From: Endozoicomonas sp965196975
GTDB lineage: Bacteria > Pseudomonadota > Gammaproteobacteria > Pseudomonadales > Endozoicomonadaceae
NCBI RefSeq assembly: GCF_965196975.1
Contig: NZ_OZ239981.1
Location: forward strand, 5,766,001-5,830,000
DNA length: 64,000 nucleotides
Direction: 5' to 3'
Made by a program: the position numbers and the translations under genes. The stretch's first letter is position 1; each line of letters starts with the position of its first letter. Of the stretch, positions 52,835-61,711 are shown piece after piece. The notes under the pieces were generated by a model. That model did no database searches. It saw only the letters and a list, made by a program, of their open reading frames with translations, and was not told the origin of the DNA.

Positions 52835-53150
52835 ATAGAGTGCACCCTAGTGCTTATAAAGTTGATGGTAAAAATATCGAGTATTTGTGACAGTTTTATG
52901 ACAATTTCTTCACAAAACTGACATATGCGGCGTCTCCTTAATTCGGGACTGTAATGATGTGTTTGATACTGGGTCTCATGAAGAGTTCACATAGTTAGCC
53001 GTCAGGTTTGGCTTTCACGGGGGCAGGGTTGTCATACTGAAAAGGCTTGCTGATATCCACTGGACTATATTAAGGAAAGAGATGTCGTGGTATTAGCTTT
53101 TTCTTAGCTTTTTACCTGATTGATTGTTAAGGATTTTTTCTTGAATAAGG
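52835..53150. other. Divergent intergenic region upstream of the Na/phosphate cotransporter
   Basis: About 315 bp. It holds the Pho box at 52887-52904 for the cotransporter. The rest has no gene or repeat that I can see. Confidence 0.5.
52887..52904 (-). promoter_or_regulatory. Pho box upstream of the Na/phosphate cotransporter
   Basis: On the minus strand TTGTCATAAAACTGTCAC matches the PhoB consensus at all but the first position. A further half-site (TGTCAGTTTTG) lies upstream in 11-bp register. A -10-like GATATT lies about 10 nt downstream. It predicts PhoB activation at low phosphate. Confidence 0.85.
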
Positions 53151-53393
53151 ATGTTCGGATTGAAAACCGTAATCATTTTTCTCCTTGTGCTTTTTGTCTA
53201 CCAGAAATGGGATGACATCAATAATTATATTAATCCACCACCTGACTTTTCTGTTCAGCATGGGGGCAAAGTGATTCTTTACTCTGCTGAGTGGTGTGGC
53301 TATTGCAAGGAAACCCGCAAGTTACTCGAGCATCAAAATATTCCTTTTTATGAGTATGATATTGAGAAGTCTGCTGAAGGCTTTAAACAATTT
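53151..53393 (+). pseudogene. Glutaredoxin-like gene, 5' part, split by an IS66 copy
   Basis: Encodes a membrane-anchored thioredoxin-fold protein. One helix (TVIIFLLVLFVYQKW) precedes the redox motif WCGYC (Cys49, Cys52) in SAEWCGYCKETRKLLEHQ. The reading frame is broken after KQF by the IS at 53394. The remaining codons continue at 54993. The start may be ATG 53151, or TTG 53160, which has AAGGA at a better distance. Confidence 0.9.
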
Positions 53394-54992
53394 GTAACTA
53401 TTCAGCACCCAGCAAAGGCGTATTGTTGTAATTTCGAACCGCTTTAAGAAGCGCCTGAAATATGTTCAACCCCTGCTTTTTAGCAGATGATAAATAGCTT
53501 CGGATTCGGGTAAACATGGTACCTCCGTCTTCGCTTCTGAAGCAGCCTGAGATCTTCTGCTTAAGTTTGGCCATCCTGGCATCACGTTCACTGCCATTGT
53601 TATCGAAGGGAATTGAAAAGTCCGACATGAAGCGCAACGTTTCAACCTTAAACTCAATAAGCCTTTTGAACAGGTTGTAGGCCTTGGTATTCCTGACCTT
53701 CTTACGTCCAAGCACCTGTCGTTGTTTTTCCATATAAGCGGTTTCCTTCGTGAGAGCCCTTTGAAGGATTTGGTCGTATATCGTCTCAATGCGAAGCTGT
53801 ATTGCACCAGGCATTTGAGTCAGACCGGCTGCTTTGTATTTCTTGCAGAAGTGCCAGGAGAGCGTAAGCAATTTCATCAGCCGCAGAGCCAGCTTATTCG
53901 CATCCCTATCGACAACTCCCTGAAGCTCTCTCAGATGATGGGCATTACAAAGCACATGCACTGCCGCATAGGCAAAGTAGGACTTCCAATGATCGTGAAC
54001 CAGAATGCCTGCAAAAGTCAGCAGGATGCCCATTGCATCCATTGCTTCACAACCTCGCCTTTCTGAGAGGTAGTAAAGCGTCCATTGGTCATCTCGCATA
54101 ATGTGTAACCACCACAGTGAACCGTCAACCCGCATGCCAGTTTCATCCGCTCCTGCAACCGGACTTTCTTGTAAAGCATCGCGGATACTCTGCTCAGTAG
54201 AGGCCAGGTTCTCATGGGTATAGGCAACAAAATTGGCAACAGAGCCTGCGCTGACACTCATGCAATAAATAGTATTGAAATACTCAGACACCCGGTGATA
54301 TGGGATGAAGTGATACTGGTTTAAATGAACAGCCATTGCCTGAGTCACTTCTCCGTATTGAGCAGCGGCTTTCACTCCTTGGGGAAACTCAGCGGTGTTC
54401 CGTTTACCACAAGGACATACTTTAACGTCTGCCCAGTACGCGGTAACTTCAAATTCTCCGGGTCTACCTGGATCAAAAACCTGTCGCTCAATGTATTTGG
54501 TGGGTTTAATATCGATAAGCGAAGACTGGCAACAGCAACATTTTTCAACCTTCAGATGCCTGACATAATCGGGTAAGGCGACACGTCTCAAACAAGAGCC
54601 TTGATGACCTTTCTGGCCACCTGGTTTATTGCCTGAAGATGGTCTAAGGCTTTTGGGGTTCGGTGTTTCCTGTGAGGAGCAGGGGGCTTCTTTGGAAGAT
54701 GTATCACCTTTATCACTCCCTTTTTTACTGGGCTTTTGATAACCATCTGACGATGGTGGCTTACTACTGTTTTGACTGTTTTTATTAACCCTTTCTTCCA
54801 GTTCGCTGCAACGTTCCCGTAAAAGCGCATTCTCGGTCCGAAGCTCTTCATTCTCTTTAAGGAGAGCTTCGGTAAACGGAGTAGCTGGGAAGTCTGGTTC
54901 CATACTGGAGATTTGTTAGAAAAATTGAGTATAAGATGATGGTCGAAAAATCAGAAAATTCCAGATTTATATGAAGGGTGCTGAATAGTTAC
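53394..54992 (-). mobile_element. IS66-family insertion sequence, copy 2 (1599 bp)
   Basis: Same length and same 17-bp ends as copy 1 (28783-30381). An 8-bp target duplication AACAATTT lies at 53386-53393 and 54993-55000. It interrupts the glutaredoxin-like gene. One difference from copy 1 that I noticed (A at 29459, G at 54070) is silent in the transposase. So transposition was recent. Confidence 0.95.
53398..54903 (-). CDS. tnpC: IS66-family transposase (TnpC type), copy 2
   Basis: A 501-residue protein identical to the copy at 28787-30292, with the same coiled-coil, zinc-finger-like and DDE parts. See that entry for motifs. Confidence 0.95.
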   Translation of the reverse strand: MEPDFPATPFTEALLKENEELRTENALLRERCSELEERVNKNSQNSSKPPSSDGYQKPSKKGSDKGDTSSKEAPCSSQETPNPKSLRPSSGNKPGGQKGHQGSCLRRVALPDYVRHLKVEKCCCCQSSLIDIKPTKYIERQVFDPGRPGEFEVTAYWADVKVCPCGKRNTAEFPQGVKAAAQYGEVTQAMAVHLNQYHFIPYHRVSEYFNTIYCMSVSAGSVANFVAYTHENLASTEQSIRDALQESPVAGADETGMRVDGSLWWLHIMRDDQWTLYYLSERRGCEAMDAMGILLTFAGILVHDHWKSYFAYAAVHVLCNAHHLRELQGVVDRDANKLALRLMKLLTLSWHFCKKYKAAGLTQMPGAIQLRIETIYDQILQRALTKETAYMEKQRQVLGRKKVRNTKAYNLFKRLIEFKVETLRFMSDFSIPFDNNGSERDARMAKLKQKISGCFRSEDGGTMFTRIRSYLSSAKKQGLNIFQALLKAVRNYNNTPLLGAE

Positions 54993-55102
54993 AACAATTT
55001 AAAAGACTGAAAGGGAAGGGCGTTCCGCTAGTGTTTATTGGTGGCGAAGTGGTCAGGGGGTACGACCCATCACAAATTCTCAGGCTTGCAAATGAGCACT
55101 AA
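54993..55102 (+). pseudogene. Glutaredoxin-like gene, 3' part
   Basis: After removing the IS and one duplication the frame continues QFKRLKGKGVPLVFIGGEV and ends LRLANEH-stop. The cis-Pro region GVPLVFIGGEVVRGYD is typical of glutaredoxin-fold proteins. It confirms that the gene was intact before insertion. Confidence 0.9.
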
Positions 55103-55139
55103 GTTCTCTTGAGTAAATCGATTCAATCAGCCAAAAGCA

Positions 55140-55173
55140 GGCAAGCCTCCTTATATCAATAAGGAGGCTTGCC
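55140..55173. terminator. Bidirectional hairpin terminator between the glutaredoxin-like gene and moeA
   Basis: A perfect 15-bp stem (GGCAAGCCTCCTTAT / ATAAGGAGGCTTGCC) with an ATCA loop, in the gap between convergent genes. Confidence 0.85.
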
Positions 55174-55190
55174 GATTGTTGGGGAAATAT

Positions 55191-56429
55191 TTACTGTAAA
55201 AGCTCATCAAAGAGCTGCACTTTCACCAGATCACCGTCTTGTTTATCACCATCCTCTTCGGCCAGCACGATATAGCAGTCAGAATGACTCATTGTACTGA
55301 GAACACCAGAACCCTGATGACCCGTGGACATGACCTGAAGTTCACCGGATTCACTGTAAACCAGTCTTCCTCTCTGAAAATCCCTGCGCCCTGGACGCTT
55401 CTTGAGCTGGGTTTGCGTGTGCAGTGTGAGTTCAACTTTTTCTACCGGCTGCTGGTTCATCATATGGCGCAATGCTGGAGCCGCCAGCTGCTGGAAGGTG
55501 ACGGTAGCCGATACTGGATTACCGGGCAGACCAAAGAAAACACTGTTTGGAAGTTGTCCAAAAGCAAAAGGCTTGCCCGGCTTGATGGCCAGTTTCCAGA
55601 AGCCGGTTTCTCCCAGTTCATCAAGAATGTCTTTAGTGTAATCTGCATCACCAACAGAGACACCACCGGAACTGATCACTGCATCAGCCTCCTGATCGGC
55701 TTTCAGGAACGCCTTTCTTAATGCCTCTTTATCGTCAGGAATCTTGCCAAGGTCGATGATTTCGACGTCCAGTTTTTTAAGCATGGCTTTGATAACAAAG
55801 CGATTACTGTCGTAAATGTCGCCCTGTCCCAGTGGCTCACCTGGAAGTTTCAGTTCATCGCCGGTAGAAAATACGGCTACTTTGACTTTTCGATAGACAG
55901 TGACATTGGCAATGCCCAGCGAGGCCAGCAGTCCGATATCCTGAGGGCGGACTTTCCGACCCGGTGTGAATACCTGAGAGCCTTCCGGAATATCTTCCCC
56001 TGCTTTTCGGATATTGTTGCCGATCTTCTCTGGTTTCTGGAGAAAATGAATACCCTGATCTGTGGTCTCAGTCTGCTCCTGCATAATAACCACATCGGCA
56101 GCTTTGGGAATGCTGGCGCCCGTCATGATACGAATGCAGTGTCCGGCGGGAATCTCTCCGGAAAAAGGGTGCCCTGCCAGGGACTGTCCTGCCAGGGGTA
56201 AGGTGTCATGGCTCTGCAAATCCTTCAGGATCAGGGCGTAACCATCCATGGCAGAATTGTCATGAGAAGGCACATTGATAGGCGATACGATGTGCTCTGC
56301 TAATACTCTGCCAAGGCTGTCTTCCAGAGAAACGGTCTCTAATCCAGATACTGGTTTTACACCGTCGATCAGGGTTTCCAGTGCTGCTTCCAGCCTCATT
56401 AATCCATCAGTTGCACAGCAGTCACTCAT
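55191..56429 (-). CDS. moeA: Molybdopterin molybdenumtransferase MoeA
   Basis: MoeA inserts molybdate into adenylated molybdopterin. The 412-residue protein has the N-terminal HDNSAMDGYA and AGEDIPEGSQVFTPG regions, the MPT-binding domain with FSTGDEL and SSGGVSVGDADYTKD, and the C-terminal PGNPVSATVTF. Its ATG overlaps the mobB stop (4 bp), so the two are an operon with mobB first. Confidence 0.95.
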   Translation of the reverse strand: MSDCCATDGLMRLEAALETLIDGVKPVSGLETVSLEDSLGRVLAEHIVSPINVPSHDNSAMDGYALILKDLQSHDTLPLAGQSLAGHPFSGEIPAGHCIRIMTGASIPKAADVVIMQEQTETTDQGIHFLQKPEKIGNNIRKAGEDIPEGSQVFTPGRKVRPQDIGLLASLGIANVTVYRKVKVAVFSTGDELKLPGEPLGQGDIYDSNRFVIKAMLKKLDVEIIDLGKIPDDKEALRKAFLKADQEADAVISSGGVSVGDADYTKDILDELGETGFWKLAIKPGKPFAFGQLPNSVFFGLPGNPVSATVTFQQLAAPALRHMMNQQPVEKVELTLHTQTQLKKRPGRRDFQRGRLVYSESGELQVMSTGHQGSGVLSTMSHSDCYIVLAEEDGDKQDGDLVKVQLFDELLQ

Positions 56430-56980
56430 GCTTGGCCTCGTTCATGTCTATGGCAGAAGTTCTCAATAAAACCGGCAATGTGTTCGGGGCGGTTGATATC
56501 CAGTTCTGCCAGATGATCAGGAAGATTGATGCCGGGATTGCCATCCCAGGCTATGGCAATGATATGGGGGTCATCAGTAAACAGGAAGGGCTTTTCATAA
56601 TCACTGCGATGAAGCTCGATTTTAGGTATGGGTGCCTCTCGAAAACCTTCCACTAGGATTAAATCCAGCTGATTCTGGTTGAGCAGCTGCAGTTGCTCCT
56701 GCAGCTGTCGTTCGTATCCATCTGGGTATTCGGTATAGCAAATAGAACGACCTGGCATGCTCAACACCAGCTGGCTGGCACCGGCATGTCGTAAACGATA
56801 GCTGTCTTTTCCGGGAGGGTCTGGCTCTATCGTATGATGAGAGGCTTTGACCATGCCTGTTCTAAGGCCCTTGCTACCAAGAAGTGGCAGTAGTTTTTCA
56901 ATAAGCGTTGTTTTACCGGTGCCGCTGAAGGCTGCTATGCCCAGAACGGGAATATTGGCAATAATCATTGAGGCAGTCAT
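56426..56980 (-). CDS. mobB: Molybdopterin-guanine dinucleotide adapter protein MobB
   Basis: A 184-residue P-loop GTPase that assists MobA. The P-loop is AAFSGTGKTTLIEKLLPLL near the start, followed by VKASHHTIEPDPPGKDSYR and LILVEGFR. I chose ATG 56980; the frame opens at 57028, inside the neighbouring repeat. Only about 25 bp separate the start from that 280-bp element, which must supply or displace the promoter. Confidence 0.93.
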   Translation of the reverse strand: MTASMIIANIPVLGIAAFSGTGKTTLIEKLLPLLGSKGLRTGMVKASHHTIEPDPPGKDSYRLRHAGASQLVLSMPGRSICYTEYPDGYERQLQEQLQLLNQNQLDLILVEGFREAPIPKIELHRSDYEKPFLFTDDPHIIAIAWDGNPGINLPDHLAELDINRPEHIAGFIENFCHRHERGQA

Positions 56981-57005
56981 AGAAGGTGTCTTTTGTAGCC
57001 TGCAA

Positions 57006-57285
57006 CTAGGGGGGGACCAACTGGCCATTCAACCAGTTGGTCATACAATCACTCAGGCAATACCCAAAGGGCATAAAGGCGAACGGCGCAGGACATGGTG
57101 GTTCCCTGTTCAAGGCGTTCAACACGGCATGAGTGCTTGTATGACTAACCCGAAGGGCCACCCATTATTTGCACCATACAGCGTTGCTCACTGCTCATGT
57201 GGAACAACCACACTACGCAGCTCGCGCCTTGTCTGGCGCAAATAATGGGTGGCTGGTTGTATGTTCAGTTGGCAACACCCCCTAG
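57006..57285. repeat. 280-bp structured repeat element upstream of mobB
   Basis: The ends are CTAGGGGG and CCCCCTAG, extended imperfectly (CCAACTGG near the left end, CAGTTGG near the right). Inside, a 15-bp perfect inverted pair CCACCCATTATTTGC (57158-57172) / GCAAATAATGGGTGG (57238-57252) encloses a GC-rich loop. It has no coding capacity of its own. It looks like a MITE or similar non-autonomous element. I see a single copy here. Confidence 0.7.
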
Positions 57286-57591
57286 ATGTTAACAGGAACC
57301 ATGGATAGCATATTGCTCAGAGTGTGGCACACACTCATCGTGTAGTTAATTAATCTGGATCACTTTTGCTATCCGTACAAAAAAGATCCAGACTGCATGC
57401 AAGGTGTACTGTATTCGTCGCTTATGGCTTTCATGGATCAAAAGGGTCAGAAGAATAGCAGATTTACTTATTAATCCAATAAAACAATAGTGCCTGATGT
57501 CATGGTTTTTCGAGAAATAAGCAGGTAGGATTCACTTGACTGTTGTAAAACGATCTCAACAGTCCCTTAAGCAGTATGATTTCTACTATTT
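57286..57591. other. Intergenic remnant between the repeat and the IS
   Basis: About 305 bp, A/T-rich, with an inverted pair TCTGGATC / GATCCAGA and another ACTGTTG / CAACAGT. It is probably the original mobB-moaA intergenic sequence or an older insertion. No gene. Confidence 0.4.
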
Positions 57592-58707
57592 TAGGACTTT
57601 CGCATTGACAGGCAGCTGTAAAAATTGCTAGATCAGCAAAAAATAGCGGATGTCGTCGTGCGTAGAAAGATAACAAGACCTACAACAGCTGGGTGTGATT
57701 TGCCGAAATATACAGGGTTTCTATTGTGTGAGCCGAAATCAGCAACCTGTACTCGCCTTAGTGAGATCGGAGATATGTCACACCACAGCGTTAACCGTTT
57801 TCTACAACGTGAAGACTTTGCTCCCAATGACCTTTTCATGGAAGTAGCCGCAAGGCTGATTCTTGATGGGGGCACGCTATCGGTTGATGATACGGTGCTG
57901 GATAAGCCGTACAGTAACTACACGGCATTCATCGGCTATCATTACTCGGGCAAGCATCATAAAGCCGTCAAGGGCATTAATCTCATAACGCTCTATTACA
58001 CCGATATCAAAGGCTATAGCCTTCCTGTCAATTTCCGTATCTATGACTCTGCGGACGGAAAGTCCAAAAATGATTATTTTCTCGAGATGCTGAAAGAAGT
58101 ACTTGTATGGGGCTTACGACCTGCATTTGTTACGGGGGATTCCTGGTATAGCAGTGCCGCAAACCTGAAGACTGTGAAAAACAACGGTCTGGGTTTTATG
58201 TTTGCCGTTAAAAGCAACCGTACTGTTTCTATCCAAAAGGGTGACTACCAACAAGTGCAGAGCCTGGAGATTCCTGAAGAGGGAATAACCGTTTGGCTAC
58301 GTAATTTTGGTTCTGTGCGTTTGTACCGGACGCGGCTAAAAAACGAGCTGCGCCATTACGTCGTCTACACACCCCATGCTGGATCAGAGGTATCACCACA
58401 GGTAGGCTTTAATGAACTTCACCTGCACCATTGGGCGATCGAAGAGTATCACCGGGCGCTGAAACAACTCTGCAGTATTGAGCGCTTTCAGGTGAGAGGA
58501 AAGCAGCAGGTCAGGAACCATATTTTTGCCTCTATCTTTGGGTATGCCTGCCTTCAGGCCAAGAAAGTATCTGAATCTCTCAGTAGCATCTATCGCGTTA
58601 AGAATGATGCGCTCAAGGATGCTATTTGGGACTTCATTAAGAGCTTCTCTGATGGTAAAGACTGGCTGAGACCATCTTTTATCAGAGCTGTCAATGCGTA
58701 AGTTCTA
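57592..58707 (+). mobile_element. 1116-bp insertion sequence (IS4/IS701-like), copy 2
   Basis: Same length and ends as copy 1 at 50528-51643, in the opposite orientation. A 5-bp target duplication TATTT lies at 57587-57591 and 58708-58712. It sits between the mobB repeat and the moaA leader. Copies 1 and 2 flank a 6-kb block that includes the split glutaredoxin gene and moeA-mobB. Confidence 0.93.
57625..58701 (+). CDS. DDE transposase, copy 2
   Basis: A 358-residue protein identical to copy 1 (50534-51610), starting at TTG with the same DDE motifs. The intact frame and identical sequence point to recent movement. Confidence 0.9.
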   Translation: MLDQQKIADVVVRRKITRPTTAGCDLPKYTGFLLCEPKSATCTRLSEIGDMSHHSVNRFLQREDFAPNDLFMEVAARLILDGGTLSVDDTVLDKPYSNYTAFIGYHYSGKHHKAVKGINLITLYYTDIKGYSLPVNFRIYDSADGKSKNDYFLEMLKEVLVWGLRPAFVTGDSWYSSAANLKTVKNNGLGFMFAVKSNRTVSIQKGDYQQVQSLEIPEEGITVWLRNFGSVRLYRTRLKNELRHYVVYTPHAGSEVSPQVGFNELHLHHWAIEEYHRALKQLCSIERFQVRGKQQVRNHIFASIFGYACLQAKKVSESLSSIYRVKNDALKDAIWDFIKSFSDGKDWLRPSFIRAVNA

Positions 58708-58754
58708 TATTTTTAACAGTCATGTGTGGCTGTTTAACGTTGTGATTAACTGAA

Positions 58755-58891
58755 TCAACAAGCGAGCGCCGAGCTTCGGTTCCTAAAGGGTTGTATCCCT
58801 ACGGACTGGAAGCCGCAGTCAGAGAATGCATAACTGGCTGCCAGGGCTGTAGAAGAAATTCTGCTGCCTCCCGCGATTGGAAAGGTGTTCT
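58755..58891 (+). promoter_or_regulatory. Structured leader of moaA, candidate Moco RNA motif
   Basis: The leader contains several small stem-loops: CCGAGCTTCGG; GGG-TTGTAT-CCC; GACT-N7-AGTC; and GTAGAA-GAAA-TTCTGC. They are followed by CCTCCC-GCGATT-GGAAAGGT directly before the moaA ATG. The Moco RNA motif, a riboswitch candidate, is known upstream of moaA in gammaproteobacteria. I infer a match from position and layout, not from an alignment. If real, it would close the moaA ribosome-binding site GGAAAGGT when cofactor is plentiful. Confidence 0.45.
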
Positions 58892-59872
58892 ATGCAACCA
58901 TTGCAGGATCTTCAGGGACGGAAATTCCCTTACTTGCGGCTGTCAGTCACAGACCTGTGCAACTTTCGTTGCAACTACTGTTTGCCTGACGGCTGCCTTG
59001 ACCATCACCACAGTGAAGCATTAACCATTGACGAAGTACGTCGTCTGGTAACTGCTTTCGCCTCCGTCGGTGTGGAAAAAATTCGCCTGACCGGTGGGGA
59101 GCCTACCTTGCGTCAGGATTTTTCCGACATTGTCAGAACCATCAAGCAAATCCCCGGCATAAAAAAGCTGGCCATGACCACCAATGGTTACAAAATGGAT
59201 CAGCGGGTTACGGATTGGCTGGATGCGGGTATTGATGCCATCAATGTCAGTGTGGACAGTCTCGACCCGAGAGCCTTTGAGCTGATTACCGGTCATAACC
59301 GGCTTCGGGAAATTCTGTCAGGCATTCAAAACGCTTTTGATCATGGTCTGCCATCCATCAAAGTGAATGCGGTGGCTATGAAAGGCATTAATGATGATGA
59401 GCTGGACGCCTTTCTTGACTGGATCCGAGACTACCCCGTCTCTATTCGTTTTATCGAGTTGATGCAAACCGGGAACAATCAGGACTTTTTTCAGAAGCAC
59501 CACTTCCCAGGTAAAAAGATACAGGAACTGCTGCTGGAACGCGGTTGGGTAAGAAAAATGCGCCTGGCCGATGCTGGACCTGCCCAGGAGTATTGCCACA
59601 GTGATTACGAAGGCACTGTTGGGTTGATCATGCCTTACAGTAAGGATTTCTGTAACGACTGTAATCGACTGAGGGTTACCAGTCTGGGGCAGCTCCAGCT
59701 ATGCCTGTTTGCTGAGTCTGGCATTGATCTACGAGATCTTCTGCAGAGTGATGAACAGCAGGAAGCGCTGGTGGCTCGAATTCGTGACTCTCTCAGGCTT
59801 AAAGAAGACAGTCATTTCCTTGAACAGGGCTGGACCGGAGGTACTCAAAACCTGTCTCAGATGGGAGGTTAG
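58892..59872 (+). CDS. moaA: GTP 3',8-cyclase MoaA
   Basis: A 326-residue radical SAM enzyme that rearranges GTP in the first step of molybdopterin synthesis. The N-terminal cluster motif is CNFRCNYC (Cys23, 27, 30), followed by RLTGGEPTLR. The C-terminal cluster has FCNDCNRLRVTSLGQLQLC, and the protein ends in the essential Gly-Gly. ATG 58892 has AAAGGTG upstream; the frame opens 5 codons earlier. It is separated from its functional partners moaBCDE by 18 kb. Confidence 0.96.
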   Translation: MQPLQDLQGRKFPYLRLSVTDLCNFRCNYCLPDGCLDHHHSEALTIDEVRRLVTAFASVGVEKIRLTGGEPTLRQDFSDIVRTIKQIPGIKKLAMTTNGYKMDQRVTDWLDAGIDAINVSVDSLDPRAFELITGHNRLREILSGIQNAFDHGLPSIKVNAVAMKGINDDELDAFLDWIRDYPVSIRFIELMQTGNNQDFFQKHHFPGKKIQELLLERGWVRKMRLADAGPAQEYCHSDYEGTVGLIMPYSKDFCNDCNRLRVTSLGQLQLCLFAESGIDLRDLLQSDEQQEALVARIRDSLRLKEDSHFLEQGWTGGTQNLSQMGG

Positions 59873-59884
59873 TTCATTCAGTGG

Positions 59885-60673
59885 CTAGCTTTCCTTATTA
59901 TTGGTTTTGAGTATTTCAGTGATGGCATTCATTTCATCAATGAGATTGACCCCAATGACTTTTTTGGGGTTCTTTGAATCGATATTCAGGGTTGTCGTTG
60001 CTGTTTCCTCTTGATGTTCCAGTTTGAGCAGGTAATCTCCTGTTGGTGTACAGACTTGGCTGTGACCACAGTAATGGCCAGAAATTGTCTCGGTACTCTC
60101 GGATCCCAGCCGATTGCACGTCGCAATATAAACGTCATTCTCAATCGCTCTGGCTCTTGCCATATGAAGACTCTGTTGCCCTCCAAAGTTGGCTGGATGC
60201 AGAATAACGTCGACACCCAGCTTTACGTACTCCCGCATGATTTCAGGGAACCAGAGATCAAAGCAGATCGCTATACCAAACCGTATACCCATATGTTCAA
60301 AGACGACGGGTTTATTTCCCCGTGAGAAGTACTGACGGTCAATATTGGTTTGGCTGATTTTCCGGTAACAGGCTTTTAAACCGTTGCGATCCACAACGAC
60401 AGCGCTATTGAAGAACTGACCTCTGTCTTTTTCAGCCATGCCGGCTACTATAGTGGTGTCATACTGAGCAGATAATCTGGAAAGCGTTGATAGTGTTTCA
60501 CTGTTGGATAAATCTTCTGCCAGCCCATGAATTTCTTCTGGCCGATTAAAAAGGTAGCCTGTTGAGAACAGTTCAGTGAGAAGGATAACCCCTCCTTTTG
60601 ATTTGCCTGATGATAGCAGAGCTTCAATGACATCAAGATTTTCCAGTTTATTTTTGTAGTGAATATACGCCAT
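59885..60673 (-). pseudogene. Carbon-nitrogen hydrolase (nitrilase family), 3' part, split by an IS982-type element
   Basis: The protein shows the nitrilase triad: Glu in LLTELFSTGYL, Lys in CYRKISQTN and Cys in IAICFDLWFPEIMR. PANFGGQQSLHMARARAIEN follows. Such enzymes hydrolyse small amides or nitriles. The open frame begins with an ATG formed at the IS junction and lacks the usual first beta strand. That strand is found beyond the IS at 61910-61948, so the gene is broken though 262 codons remain open. Confidence 0.88.
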
Positions 60674-60759
60674 GTGCGACTTTTAGGTTTGCATAAGGAG
60701 ACATGACTGATCATGCTTTCTGCTATTAAAAGCAGTAGAAAGCAAAGAAGGTTTCAGTC

Positions 60760-61650
60760 ATGCCCGTTGAAGAGTTTATCACTACAGTCTACTGCTTGAT
60801 CGACGATTTGGTAAAAGAGCTTTTTCCTGTACCACTGCGACTTCGAGGGTTTCCACCAAAGCTCACTGATAGTGAAGCGATCACCATGGAAGTTGTCGGT
60901 GAATGGCTTGGGCATCATAAGGACACTGAGATTTGGAAGTATTTTACCCGACACTGGCGACACCTGTTTCCTGACATTCCTTCACGCTCGGCATTTGTCA
61001 AACAGGCCGCCAACTTATGGCATGTGAAACAACGACTGCAAATTCGTATAGTCCAGATGATGCATGCAGATAATGCAGATATCCATTTAATCGATGGTTT
61101 TCCGATTGATGTTGTCGTCAGAACCCGTGCACCACAGAGCCGTATCTTTAAAGCTGAGGCTGGTTATGGTTACTGCGCTTCCAAGGACAAGAAGTTCTAT
61201 GGCTTTCAGGGGCATTTGCTGGTTGAAGCACGAGGGATTCCTGTGGGTTTTACTCTGACCGCAGCGAACGTAGATGAGCGTGATGCAGCCTATGACATGC
61301 TCGAGACCATTTCTGGCCTCTTGCTTGGCGATAAGGGCTATATAAGGCCTGAGTTTAAAGCTGATTGTCAAAAATTAGGTATTGATCTTCAGACGCCACT
61401 GAGAAAAAACATGCAAGATGAACGTCCGAAGTCGTTTGTAAAGCTGGTATTACGGGTACGACGGAGAATAGAAACAGTGATAGGTCAATTGACAGAGCGC
61501 TTTGAAATAGAAAAGTGCCATTGTCGAGATAGATGGCATATGACATCACGTATCGCTCGGAAGTTACTGGCACATAATATTGGTTCTTATCTGAATATAA
61601 TTGCTGGTCGTCCTGCAATACAGTTTGAGAACCTTATTTCCGAAGATTAA
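60760..61650 (+). CDS. IS982-family transposase
   Basis: A 296-residue DDE transposase with LIDGFPI (first D), LLGDKGYIRPEF (second D) and RVRRRIETVIGQLTERF (E), plus AGYGYCASKDKKFYGFQGHL, all typical of IS982. The gene is intact. It lies in the orientation opposite to the gene it interrupts. Confidence 0.92.
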   Translation: MPVEEFITTVYCLIDDLVKELFPVPLRLRGFPPKLTDSEAITMEVVGEWLGHHKDTEIWKYFTRHWRHLFPDIPSRSAFVKQAANLWHVKQRLQIRIVQMMHADNADIHLIDGFPIDVVVRTRAPQSRIFKAEAGYGYCASKDKKFYGFQGHLLVEARGIPVGFTLTAANVDERDAAYDMLETISGLLLGDKGYIRPEFKADCQKLGIDLQTPLRKNMQDERPKSFVKLVLRVRRRIETVIGQLTERFEIEKCHCRDRWHMTSRIARKLLAHNIGSYLNIIAGRPAIQFENLISED

Positions 61651-61711
61651 AAAACGGAAAGCAAATAATTGCGTGATTTTGAAGATACAACTTGGACTTA
61701 CCATCATGCTA

